Positions 24,601 to 34,608 of a stretch of 64,000 nt of DNA are shown here, in pieces. The stretch is from NCBI GenBank assembly GCA_035772735.1, contig JASDFA010000001.1:71016001-71080000 (forward strand). The letters are read 5' to 3'. This DNA is from Datura wrightii (lineage: Eukaryota > Streptophyta > Magnoliopsida > Solanales > Solanaceae). Position numbers and translations under genes: made by a program. Every line of letters starts with the position of its first letter. Within the stretch, counting starts at the first letter, position 1. Under the pieces are notes generated by a model that worked only from the letters and a program-made list of their open reading frames with translations, was not told the origin of the DNA and did no database searches.

Positions 24601-26013
24601 TGAGTTGGTAAATTACCAACTCATTCAACTTTTTAAGCCTGAATTATTGCTTTGTTTCCATACAAATTAGGAAGGTTTTATGCTTTTCTCTTTGTTTGTG
24701 TAGTTATTTAACTTAGACAAGGAAAATAGAAGAAATGAACTAAAAGCACTCTGCTGGAGGCAAGAAGGATATGTGTGCCATATATGGACACCTGCGAAAC
24801 GCAGGTGCCACACAGATGGCACTGGAGATTAGCTGAACTAAACCTGCTAACCGCAGGATAGCACTTGCGAGATGCAGGTTGCAACGTAGATGGCCTACAC
24901 AGGGCACTATCTCAACCTCCGAAAGCACCTACGAGCCGCAGATGGGCACCTGCGCGCGCAAGTGACCCGAATACTGACAAGAGAAAAATCATCTACTTTT
25001 GGCATATATGTACCTAAGAAGCATCCAAGGGCAATTGTGGAAAGTTGTACAATAGGAATTTATAGATTTTTACCCCATTTTTACATACACACAAATGTCA
25101 TATTGAATTGTAGAGAGAAGTTTCATAGAGATAGAAAGTATAGTACAATTACATCATCTTCTTCAAATCCCATTGGGCAAGAACTCCATTCTTGCAGATT
25201 CCTGAGCTTAATTTTAGTACTTAATATATTGAAGTTAGAGGAAATCCTTATGGGTATAATTTTTCTTTCCTTATTCATGAGTAGCTAAATTATTAGCTAG
25301 GGGTGTATGGATGATGGATGTTTAAACTTGATTGGGTGTTGATGATTTATTATTAAATTCGATTATATGCATGGATTTATTATTCTCTCTAAGTTTTAAT
25401 TAAAAAATTAATGGTTGTAAATATTGGTTTAACTTGCTTATCTTGATTTTGTTTGAGAGAGAGAAGTGAGATTTGGTGAGGAATCAATAGTAAGAATTTG
25501 GTTGTAGATGTGTTGGTTTGATCTAGAGATAGTAGGACCCATATCCACACTCCATTAAAGGGTTGAGGCTAGAGATAGCTTAACCCTTCCTCAAGCTTTG
25601 TGGCTGATTTTTATTATGAATTTGGGGTTTGAGAAAATCCAAAGCAAACACATTCTTGTGGTTGAAAAATAAGAGGGTGTAGCTTTATCAATTGCTCTCC
25701 ATGCTATAATTGATTTTAAGGCTTTTTAATCAATCTCAATCTAGTTGACATCCCATGTCCCCTCTCATCAATTGCAACACGTGTTTTGCTCTTACTTCAT
25801 TTTATAATGTAAATTAGATATTTTCTTTTTTCCCCAATTTTTATCTTTCAATTGTTAGACAATGATGTTTTCTAGTATGAATTAGTTTATGACTCTTGTA
25901 TTATCTGTCTTAATTCTTTGTGGAATTCGACCCTGACATCCGTTGGGAAATTTATTTTTGACAACAACCGCTGCCACCTCCTTTAAAAGGGAGAGATGTA
26001 TTAAGCATTATAA
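24601..26013 (+). repeat. A2 3' LTR, Athila-like, about 1413 bp
   Basis: It starts TGAGTTGG directly after a purine tract. Its first bases (24602-24622) form a 10-bp perfect inverted repeat around one base. Repeated ACCTGCG/CGCAGGT words fill 24785-24965. The 3' part has the GAATTCGACCCTGACATCC and GACAACAACCGC segments usual near Athila LTR ends, then AAGCATTATAA. The right edge is inferred from similarity to the A+ end and is uncertain by a few bases. Confidence 0.65.
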
Positions 26014-26399
26014 TGGAATAATTTTTGGGACTTGGTTTAATCTCATGAGGAAACCAAGAAGCAAAACTTTGTGGCATTATCTATTCTAGAAGCAAAATAT
26101 GTTGCAGCAACTTCATGTTGTGCCCAAGTTTAGTGGATTAAGCAATAATTGGAAGATTTGGAATCAAGGTGCAAAGGATTCCCATATGTTGTGACAACAT
26201 CAGTGTCACCAACATGGCAAAGACCCGATTCATCACAAAAGAACCAAAACACATTGATGTGCGCCATTACTTTCTAAGAGACAATGTGGAAAAGAAAAAT
26301 ATTTTGATGGAATTCCGCAAAATAGACTAGGTGAATAACATCTTCGCCAAGGCATTGGGACAGGAACCATATGAGAAAATTCATGTGGAGCTTGGACTC
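26014..26399 (+). pseudogene. Ty1/copia RNase H fragment
   Basis: Frames on the plus strand read KQNFVALSILEAKYVAATSCCAQ, a stop, WIKQQLEDF, then CDNISVTNMAK, EPKHIDVRHYFLRD and a C-terminal HVELGL. These are the conserved blocks of copia RNase H (usual forms SKKQNSVALSTAEAEY, CDN-SAI, RTKHIDIRHHF). Several stops are present. The gene is split by S2 and its last codons lie at 28802-28817. Nothing upstream of RNase H is left; the fragment abuts the A2 LTR. Confidence 0.85.
26395..26399. repeat. Target duplication of S2, left copy (GACTC)
   Basis: GACTC precedes S2 and is repeated at 28797-28801. Joining them restores the copia reading frame. Confidence 0.93.
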
Positions 26400-27805
26400 T
26401 GTCACGCACTGAGCCTACACCCTAGGCGTAATACGGTACTTGAAGTCAAAAGTGACCCTAAGTCAACCCCTGGTCTATCATACACTGGTATTCTAAGCAA
26501 AACATGCATAGCGGAAGCTTTGAAATCATAGCATAAGAGCATTTAAGAAAATAAAACTAGAAGAAAACATAAAATTTATATCAACTAAAGTATGAAATTA
26601 ACTTTGTGTCTGAAAGCCTACTAACTAATGAGTTGCTGGGACAAGCACCCACCTAACTCTAAATCTAACTAAAAATAATAAATCAACTGAAAGGAAATGG
26701 AATAAGGCCCTCGAATGATGAGGACTCATACTTCAACTGCGGCAGGGGAGGATCTGGATTGTAACCGCTAACAGTGCTGAGTTTGGGAACCTACAGCTAG
26801 ATCATGAAATGATACATCATAAAAGTATGCGTCAGTCCTTTGAATGTACTGAGTAAGTGGGAGAAACATAACTGAATATAAAGTCTGAACTGAAATGACA
26901 CGCAATGACCCACAGGTAAGCTGAACTAAACTAATGATGTAATCTGAAATGGTCAAGATGACCCTGTCTGATGGTCAAGGACATGCCCTAAGTTTGAAAC
27001 ACTGAGTTTGAGATACTGTACTGAACTGGGCTACTTATTTTGAAACTGGACTGGACTGACTAGTGGGAGAGTCTATAACCGACATATAACCACGTGAGCT
27101 AGACGTGGAGTCTAATGTATACACCCCACCAGTAGGACCCAATATACCTTGCCAGGGTATAAAGTCATGAACTAGGTGATCACAAAAGTCTGGTGCCAAT
27201 CAGGCCAAGTAATACTGGAACCTACGCTGGCAACGTAGTTCTGAGAACCTGGGTACGCTTGAACCTCGGCCCACTCGGTGCTAAGTCCTACTCCCATTGG
27301 AAACCTATACTGAACTGCTAAGCTGATAGCTTGAAACTGGGGTCCAAGAATAGTCAGGGAAATATAACTGAAAGTACCTTGAGAGTCTTATCAGACCAGA
27401 TTCTGAAACTGGGTTCTAGACTGGTTAGAGCTGCTTATCTGGAAGCATCGTAACCTTCTAAGAAAAAACTATAAACTGAATTGGGGTCCTGGGGATGGTC
27501 TGAGATATATATCTAAAATGTCATGACTGCCTAATGGACCAAAAACTAGATTCTGAGTCTGATTCTGATAACTGGGAGACACCACTGACAACTCGGGAAA
27601 AGTTTGAAGTCAAACTGATCAGCTGACAATTTCTGAATAGTTCTGAAAAGGTTCTATGCTCTACTAGAACTGAATTACTAAGCAGCTAATAGAAAACTCA
27701 ACTCATTCCAACAACATGGGAATTCCATAATATAGCAAAATCTAAAGAATTAAAGAAATCTCATTCAACAAGGCTAAAATCATTCTTATCAATGGAATAA
27801 TTGCT

Positions 27806-27897
<92 letters not shown>

Positions 27898-28796
27898 TTG
27901 GAAATTCAGCCCACAACATACTTCACAAACTAGAAGGAATTTAATATGCAATAATCTTTACTCGAGAATTTTGGGCTATAAATCACCTTGGTAAGAACAA
28001 TAACAATTTACTTAGGAACTGATGAAGATCGTATGAATAATAAACATGGATATTATCCCAATTGAAATTAATGAAACCCAACATGAAAATTTTTGGGGGA
28101 CATAAGGGAAGGACAGTTCCCTTGTTAAATTCCCACATACCTGACTAAAATCCTTTTGGAGAAGAAGCTTGAACTGTTGCAAGAGATGAGAAGCCCTAGT
28201 CTTGCTTGGAGGGTTCTTGAGAGGAGAAATTTCAATGTTTATGAGAACTGAGAGTGGGGAATGAGGAATGAACCATTTTTCTCCACTAAAATGTCTAATA
28301 TTATTACTAAACTGATGTATTTTAAAGCTTCAGAGAGTAGGAGATTACTATATAGCCCTTATAAATTCGCTGGGAAAAACTGCCAAGTGCCCCTAACGGG
28401 TCGTGGTGGCTGGCCACGACTCGTGGTCACTCCCGTCAGGTACACTGGCTAAAAACTCAATAAGGCTGGTAATGGGGGACATAACGAGTCATTACTAGGG
28501 ACCACGACTCATTGCCCCCACCCGTCAAGTACACTAGTCAACAAAATATGTTCCTAACTCAGGCCTGACCATGAGTGACTTAACGGGTCGTGGTCAGTGA
28601 CCACGACTCGTGAAGTCCCTCGTTGGGTACACTGCCTCCCTTTTCCAAAATCTCAAACCTCCTTCTCGCGGCTCATAACGAGTCGTGGGGTCACTTAACG
28701 AGTCGTTAGGTGGGTCGTCCTGTAACTTTTCTATAACTTTTTCAGATTTCCAGATTTAAGTCCCGAAATTAGATTTTGAGTTTCCAAGGCATTACA
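26400..28796 (-). mobile_element. Solo LTR S2 (Tekay-like family S), 2397 bp
   Basis: The ends are TGTCACGC and GGCATTACA with a perfect GACTC duplication. It is homologous to S1 along its length (shared ATACACCCCACCAGTAGGAC near 27120 and 2518). A TATA-like GGGCTATATAG is near 28348 on the minus strand, and ACGACTCGT palindromes fill 28395-28720 just upstream of it. It carries a TA microsatellite that S1 lacks. No internal coding remains. Confidence 0.93.
27811..27893. repeat. (TA)n microsatellite
   Basis: About 83 bases of uninterrupted TA lie inside S2. The matching place in S1 (near 3195-3210) has no TA run, so it expanded after the copies separated. Confidence 0.97.
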
Positions 28797-29162
28797 GACT
28801 CATCAAGCTCAATTGAATTTGTGCATCTCATTCTATCTCACTTTTGACTAGAAATTAGTTTATTCTTATGCTCATCAAGTCTCTTTGCATATTAATTCCT
28901 AAATCCAGTCTTGCACCTTTGATCAGGTTCATACCTCAGGCAAGCAACAATTGAAGTGTTTAAAAATTGATAATATGACCCCAATTTTTTAACTGCTACA
29001 AATTGGAACGGACATAAGGAAAATAGGAGGAACTTAGTCCCTATATAAGCCAAATAGTTTGTACTCTTTTCATCACATATATATTTAATTTATAGATAAA
29101 GTTACAACCAACATTCTTATGAACCTGGTCCACTCTTATGTCATGTCTATTAAAATCAACTT
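28797..29162 (+). other. End of the copia fragment and unassigned flank
   Basis: After the second GACTC, about five codons complete the copia RNase H C-terminus and reach a stop near 28817. The remaining 345 bases have no coding or LTR signal that I recognise. They may be copia 3' sequence. The junction with the C LTR lies near 29160. Confidence 0.5.
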
Positions 29163-29516
29163 ATATTAAGTTGGGTTAAATACGAGAGTTTTAATCCATA
29201 GGCAATAATTCTTGACTAGCAACCAATTTGTGTCACTAAATTGCTTCCCTGCATGTTCGTTTTAGCCTCTACATGCTCATTACTATAGGTCATACTCAAT
29301 TTGTACATTTGTTTTAGATTAGTATAAATTAGGAAACAAGCTCCCAAAATCTTCTTGAAACTATTGTCTGCATTATTAGAGTTAGAGTTTATTAACACTT
29401 GATTCGATTATTACCTTGATCCAGTCCCTGTGGGATCGATACTTGGCTACTCTAGCCATTTTACTACTTGTTCGACCACGTGCACTTGCGTGTAGGCATT
29501 TAAAAATCACCGAACA
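29163..29516 (+). repeat. C 5' LTR, 3' part only
   Basis: It starts within AAGTTGGGTTAAATACGAG, a segment shared with the LTRs of B and the solo LTR in D, and ends ACCACGTGCACTTGCGTGTA...CACCGAACA. The U3 part with the promoter is missing. Confidence 0.8.
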
Positions 29517-29522
29517 AGTTTT

Positions 29523-29540
29523 TGGCGCCGTTGCCGGGGA
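29523..29540 (+). other. C primer binding site, tRNA-Asp
   Basis: TGGCGCCGTTGCCGGGGA is a perfect complement of the plant tRNA-Asp 3' end including CCA. It lies six bases after the LTR end. Confidence 0.92.
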
Positions 29541-29649
29541 CTGGCAATTGGTAAAATTGTTTTCTTAAGTGTTAGTTTACGATTTCTTATTAGTGTTGAC
29601 AACTTGGTCTTAGCCTGTCTTTTGCAGATATTTAATTCTATTGAACACT

Positions 29650-30129
29650 GGCAAGAGACAAGGAGCTGGTGGATTCACACTTAGAGCCGGAAAGACAATT
29701 CCATCGTCAAAGGAGAGAAGCTCTAGATAGAAAGTTGCAGTTGCTCAGACAAACAATCCTGGAGCAACAACAGAATCCACCAATTGTAAGGGCAGTGTTA
29801 GTGCCCGAGGAAATGGCAGCTAGGCCGGTTCGCGAAGTGGCAATCCCACATGCTAACAACGTTACATCTAGCATTCCCAAACCTGAGCTAGGAGGAAGGT
29901 TCGAGCTTAAATAGAATATGGTGCAATTGCTGCACACCAGCGGGCAATTCACAGGTCTCCCTCATGAGGATCCACAACAACATCTCCAAAACTTTTTGGA
30001 GATAAGTGACACTTACATCCCCGCTGGAGTGTCATCCGATTACGTCAGGCTTACATTGTTTCCATTTTCACTTTTGGGCGAAGCAAAGAGATGGCTGAAA
30101 GCTGAGCCACCTAATTCCATCACTACATG
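29650..30129 (+). pseudogene. C gag, N-terminal part
   Basis: The frame 29669-30129 reads PERQFHRQRREAL, KPELGGRFELK, a stop (TAG near 29912, fitting CAG), then MVQLLHTSGQFTGLPHEDPQ, QHLQNFLEISDTY and LFPFSLLGEAKRWL. The last two are hallmarks of Athila/Tat gag. It is cut after NSITT by Tekay1 and continues at 40523. Confidence 0.87.
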
Positions 30130-30770
30130 TGTCACACCCCACCTTGGGGGGTATGACTGGCACCTGGTGCACTACTAGGACCTGACCTGCTGGACTGTTA
30201 AACCTGGGCGCATCTGGTGCCTGGCTGGCTCTAACTCACATTTCTAGAAACAAAGGGCTATATGACGGCTGTAAATACAGCCCCTGGCCCATTGGCCTAT
30301 AGCCTTCTGTACCTGCACTAGCAGCTGACCAGAAACATAGTAATTCAGGGAAACCTATGCGGCCGACAAGGCCACCATGCTGTCTAGTTATCTGTAACTC
30401 AACCATAACATACTGAAAAGCTACGTGACCGGCAAGGTCACCACTACTGGCAAACTATGGCCCCACACGGCCATTACAAAAGAAAGAAAGAGTAAAGGCA
30501 ACTATACAACTGCACGGCCTCACACGACCGGCTCATCTGACCACAGGGAATATACACAGACTGCAAGCCTCTAGGAATAGTAATAGAACTGGCCAGGACA
30601 GGGCCCCGACCTACCCGTACTATATACAACAAAAGAAACTGAACTACACCTCTGAAATTCAGCCTCCGGATGACTGAAGCTGAATACTCAACCGCTGACA
30701 GGGAGTCACGTAGAATCGCCTGCTCGTCTATGAGTACCTGCAGGCAAGTAATGCAGCGCCCCACCGGGCA

Positions 30771-30789
30771 TCAGTACCGCTGGTACTGA
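30771..30789 (-). other. TCAGTACC/GGTACTGA stem-loop
   Basis: A perfect 8-bp stem with a 3-base loop. The same place in D (11890-11908) has TCAGTACA/TGTACTGA, again perfect. Copies are in Tekay2, E1, S1 and S2. It may be an RNA structure in the R/U5 part. Function unknown. Confidence 0.55.
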
Positions 30790-31131
30790 GTATGTAAAGC
30801 AATGACTGAAAAGATATGTGAAATCAATAACATAACTGACAAAACTGAAATAGGAAGAACTAGATTATCTGTCTGATGATGTAAGTCGTACCTATTCTCA
30901 ATCATACTGGGAGGAGTAGGTGTCGTGTCTGGAGACATATCATTCTACTACTAATCTACTCATGTCTAATGTAACATAGCATAACATACACAACATAACA
31001 TGGCACACACAAACCTTACCCGGCCCCCATAAGCCGGGAGGTACAATCAACACGGAATCTATGCCCCTACCCCGGTCATCCCGTCTCCTATAGTGGCTGT
31101 AAGCATCCTGCCGGTCCCTGGGTATGCACTT

Positions 31132-31329
31132 GGGCTCGCTGAGCCCTTGACTATAACTGTACCTGAGTCCGAAGGACTCTAAATCAACACCCCGGGCGTA
31201 CCCGCTCGACGGGGGTGTATAAGGGCCGACCAAGGCACAATATGGGGAAACTGGCATCCCATCTTCGTCCCCTTGCGGGACGGCATATCACTCCGAAGAG
31301 TGACGTATCCTCGTCCTCTGGCGGACGAG
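31132..31329 (-). other. Hairpin chain with UNCG tetraloop in Tekay1 LTR
   Basis: Perfect stems lie at 31132-31146 (GGGCTC/GAGCCC), 31165-31179 (GAGTCC/GGACTC), 31187-31218 (ACACCCC/GGGGTGT enclosing a further hairpin), 31266-31282 (CGTCCC/GGGACG), 31288-31303 (TCACTC/GAGTGA) and 31310-31329 (CTCGTCC/GGACGAG). On the sense strand the fifth reads C-TTCG-G, a canonical UUCG tetraloop. In Tekay2 and D the same loop is TACG. Confidence 0.6.
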
Positions 31330-32694
31330 TCGATACAGCTATTAACCCTGGGCGGTCAGGGATGCTAGGTAATCCAACCCCAATCAATACAACGGTCTCA
31401 ACTAGTCATGTTGTCTGTGTATCTCATAAGCTAAGACTAACAGGTGTAAGGTATCATATTAATCACATACTGAGCTAATAATAGTAATCTGTAAGTGTCT
31501 GATACATGCTGAGACAGGTAAGTATAAATATAAGTATAGCCTCCTGTCAGACTGTACTGGGGCAAAGGTTATACAAGAAGGTGTTTCTGCTGAAAACTAT
31601 ACTGTTTACTGAGTTTCTGTATTAACATGATTTCCTACTTCTAACATGCTTTCTAAACTTTATTTAGTTACTATTCTATGTATGGAATGCTTTACGGATA
31701 CTGTACTACTTCACGAGGCTTCAGCTAAACACAACAATATCTTAACATGGCATATTACGTCATATACTGAATATACTGGGCAATCTTAATCACTTACGTC
31801 CGAATCTATATCATACGGATAGATATCATACACATTACAACCCAAAACTTCTCGTATTGCATCAATATTCATAATAACACAATAATCGACTTCTGAACAT
31901 TCTACTGGTCTGTAAATTACCATACTGTCTCAATATTTCTTAACTTGCCGAGGAAACTAACTTTACATACCTTATCTTTGAATTATTCGTCCGTCGGACG
32001 AGGCTCGGCCGGTACTTCAACTATTTTCTCTCAACTGCATTCATAAATACGTCAATCAATACTAAATACAACTTTATTTCAAAAGGCAACGTCACTTTCG
32101 ATATAGTTTATAGCCTAAACTTAGGCTTATCGAAAGACGGTCAAAAACTCGCTATTTTTCAGCGGCCTAGAAGGGAGAAGTATTCACTTCTCAGCTAGTA
32201 ACACATAGACATTAATTTAGAGCAATTCTACTTACTTTAGTTCGGTGGCTCGCCGATTCGTCGGCCGTATTTCGCGAAACTAATTCCGTAGAAATGCTCT
32301 CTGCTGCTAAATACCTTGGTATCTAGAATTAATTTGAGCTTGGGCAGTGTTTGGCAGCGTAATCGGACGATAATTTATAATTTTCCTTCGTTTTCCCTCT
32401 GCTCACTGCATTTTCTGGAAATTATTAAGTGATGAAATGATTTTAAACCGAAGTGGGGGCTTATATACTTGGGCCTGAACCTGGGCAACGTGTCACAGAG
32501 CCATCGCGGAGGCCTCACCTCCGTGACATGCTGCCATCGCGGAGGGGCTCTGCCTCGGCTCCTCCCGCGATGGTTCGACGGGTTTCTCGTCCGATCTTTT
32601 CCCGGGCCTTTCCCTAGCACGTATGGCCTTCAAATATGCTTAACCAACGTGCGAATAGGTCATCTAAGTGCCGGGAATTCTACGGGGTATAACA

Positions 32695-32729
32695 TTCTCC
32701 CCGCCTTAGGAACATTCGTCCTCGAATGT
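32695..32729 (-). other. Tekay1 polypurine tract and adjoining hairpin
   Basis: The minus strand reads AAGGCGGGGAGAA (32707-32695) directly before the LTR. Upstream is the hairpin ACATTCG-AGGA-CGAATGT (32729-32712). Confidence 0.88.
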
Positions 32730-32961
32730 ATACTGTTATCTAGAGGTCTGCTTACTTTACTTTCTGGGAAAATTTTGGCAGAGTGTCCCCTGTAATATGG
32801 ACTATCGCAAAAACCTGAAATGCAGAAAAGTCCAACACAGGCTCCGCACACAATGTTCTAAGATTCACTGGATAACTAAATATCACTTCTTCTTTATCAT
32901 TTACAAACACACAATCATAAGATACTTTATAAGTAATGATACGGACATACCTATCGTCTGA

Positions 32962-33440
32962 CTAGGCTTGGAATAGGTGAGGGTATCTGATTTTCATATC
33001 TTGTTCAGCCTCCCATGTCATTTCCTCCCGATTTCTGTTACGCCACAATACTTTGACAGATGCGACATCTTTAGTTCTCAGCCTGCGAATCTGCCTGTCT
33101 AAGATAGCTACGGGAACCTCTTCATAGGCTAACTCCTCTGTGACCTGAACATCCTGGACTGGAACTACTGTAGAAGGGTCCCCTACGAACTTTCTTAACA
33201 TAGAAATATGGAATACTGGGTGAACCGAGGCTAACTCTGGAGGCAAGTTCAGCTCGTATGCCACGCGGCCTATTCTTCGCCAAATCTGATACGACCCAAT
33301 GAATCTTGGGCTAAGCTTGCCTTTCTTTCCAAACCTCATTACCCCTTTCATCGGGGACACTTTCAGATATACCCAGTCGTTTACCGAAAATTCTAGATTT
33401 CTGCGCCTCCTATCTGCGTATGACTTCTAGCGGCTCTGAG
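32962..33440 (-). pseudogene. Tekay1 integrase C-terminus and chromodomain-like tail
   Basis: The main open frame (33360-32962) reads MKGVMRFGKKGKLSPRF, then IGSYQI in place of the usual GPY/F box (Pro to Ser, fitting C to T), HPVFHISMLRKF, and the tail YEEVPVAILDRQIRRLRTKD, VKVLWRNRNREEMTWEAEQ, ending RYPHLFQA. It belongs to the integrase frame upstream but is separated by TAG stops at 33484 and near 33429, both fitting CAG. The tail is the type thought to read heterochromatin marks and guide insertion. Confidence 0.88.
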
Positions 33441-33483
33441 CGGTCAGTAAACGTTCTCGGATAAGCTTTATATTTTCCTCGGA

Positions 33484-34608
33484 CTACCGAACAATGTCTG
33501 GGCCAATTAATGCTGATTCCCCTATTTCAAACCAGCCCACCGGTGATCTACATTTTCCCCCGTATAATGCCTCGAAAGGCGCCATCTGAATAGCTGAATG
33601 GTAGTTGTTATTATAAGCAAATTCGATTAACGAAAGATGTTCATCCCAGCTACCCCCAAAATCTAACACACACGCTCGTAGCATGTCTTCGAGCGTCTGA
33701 ATTGTACGTTCAGCCTGCCCGTCTGTCTGAGGATGGAATGCTGTGCTCAAATTAATCTGCGTCCCCAGACCTTTCTGAAATGACTGCCAGAACCTAGCTG
33801 TAAATTGTGCCCCTCTGTCTGAAATGATAGATGCCGGCACTCCATGCAATCTAACTATTTCTCTGATATACAATTCGACATAATCCTCAGCTGAGAAAGT
33901 AGCCCTTACTGGCAGGAAATGAGCTGATTTTGTCAGCCTATCAACTATTACCCAAATGGAATCATTTTTGCGTCTAGTACGGGGTAACCCTATTACAAAA
34001 TCCATGTTTATTGCTTCCCATTTCCACGTAGGTATCATTATCTCTTGCGTCAAACCACCCAGTTTCTGGTGCTCTGCTTTCACCTGCTGACAATTAGCAC
34101 ACCTAGATACAAATTCAGCTACCTCAGTTTTCATACCTGGCCACCAGTAGATGTCTCTGATGTCGTGGTACATTTTCGTCGCCCCTGGATGAAGGGAATA
34201 GCGAGCGTAATGTACCTCGTGCATAATCTGCCCACGAAGGCCTGAGACGTTCGGGACACAAAGGCGGCCCTTACAGCGTAGCACCCCATTCTTGGTTATC
34301 TGAAAATCTGGCTCCTTACCCTTCTGAACTCTATCTCTGAGCTGGACTAAATCGGGATCCTCGTACTGTTGTCCTTTTACCTCTGTAACTAACGATGACA
34401 CTGCAGAATTCTGAATTACTGCTCCATTATTTTCTGTTTCCATTACTCGAACGGCTAGCCCAGCTAACTGATGAATTTCTTTAGCTAATTTCTGTTTCTC
34501 GGGTCGCAAATACGCCAAACTCCCCATTGACTTACGGCTCAGGGCGTCTGCCACAACATTGGCTTTTCCCGGATGGTACAGGATGTTCACATCATAATCC
34601 TTCAACAA
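33484..34608 (-). CDS. Tekay1 integrase core (with end of RNase H)
   Basis: An open frame of 374 residues. It opens with the RNase H tail (LKDYDVNILYHPGKANVVAD). The zinc-binding module follows (HEVHYARYSLHPG, then CANCQQVK). The catalytic triad is complete: Asp in INMDFVIGLP, Asp in IISDRGAQFT, Glu in DGQAERTIQ, with the expected spacing for DD35E. FEALYGGKCRSPVGWFE closes the core. It cuts the 3' ends of element DNA and joins them to the target. The frame begins after a TAA at 34609 and ends at a TAG at 33484, so it is part of a broken pol and not a separate gene. Confidence 0.9.
   Translation of the reverse strand: MLKDYDVNILYHPGKANVVADALSRKSMGSLAYLRPEKQKLAKEIHQLAGLAVRVMETENNGAVIQNSAVSSLVTEVKGQQYEDPDLVQLRDRVQKGKEPDFQITKNGVLRCKGRLCVPNVSGLRGQIMHEVHYARYSLHPGATKMYHDIRDIYWWPGMKTEVAEFVSRCANCQQVKAEHQKLGGLTQEIMIPTWKWEAINMDFVIGLPRTRRKNDSIWVIVDRLTKSAHFLPVRATFSAEDYVELYIREIVRLHGVPASIISDRGAQFTARFWQSFQKGLGTQINLSTAFHPQTDGQAERTIQTLEDMLRACVLDFGGSWDEHLSLIEFAYNNNYHSAIQMAPFEALYGGKCRSPVGWFEIGESALIGPDIVR

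Larger units (their letters stand above)
30130..32694 (-). repeat. Tekay1 left (3') LTR
   Basis: 2565 bp. On the sense (minus) strand the order is: U3 with a CACGGAG palindrome array (32486-32573), TATA (about 32460-32467), a long transcribed part with the hairpin chain (31132-31329), the TCAGTACC stem-loop (30771-30789), and a terminal GGCACCTGGTGCC palindrome. It carries 7 bp (near 30210-30220) missing from the right LTR. Confidence 0.95.

Noticed and set aside
29523..29540. tRNA-like sequence (also 61840-61857 and 37941-37955)
   Set aside because: These are primer binding sites complementary to tRNA 3' ends, with no cloverleaf around them. No tRNA gene is present.
30940..31387. Open frames of 67-105 residues repeated at 38763-39210, and similar ones at 44921 and 52174
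   Set aside because: They repeat because they lie in the paired LTRs. They overlap the hairpin chain, have no family match I know and change frame between families.
32375..32620. Arg/Pro-rich 81-residue frame, with copies at 40198 and 53594
   Set aside because: It is the translation of the GC-rich palindrome array in U3. No start context and not kept in frame in Tekay2.
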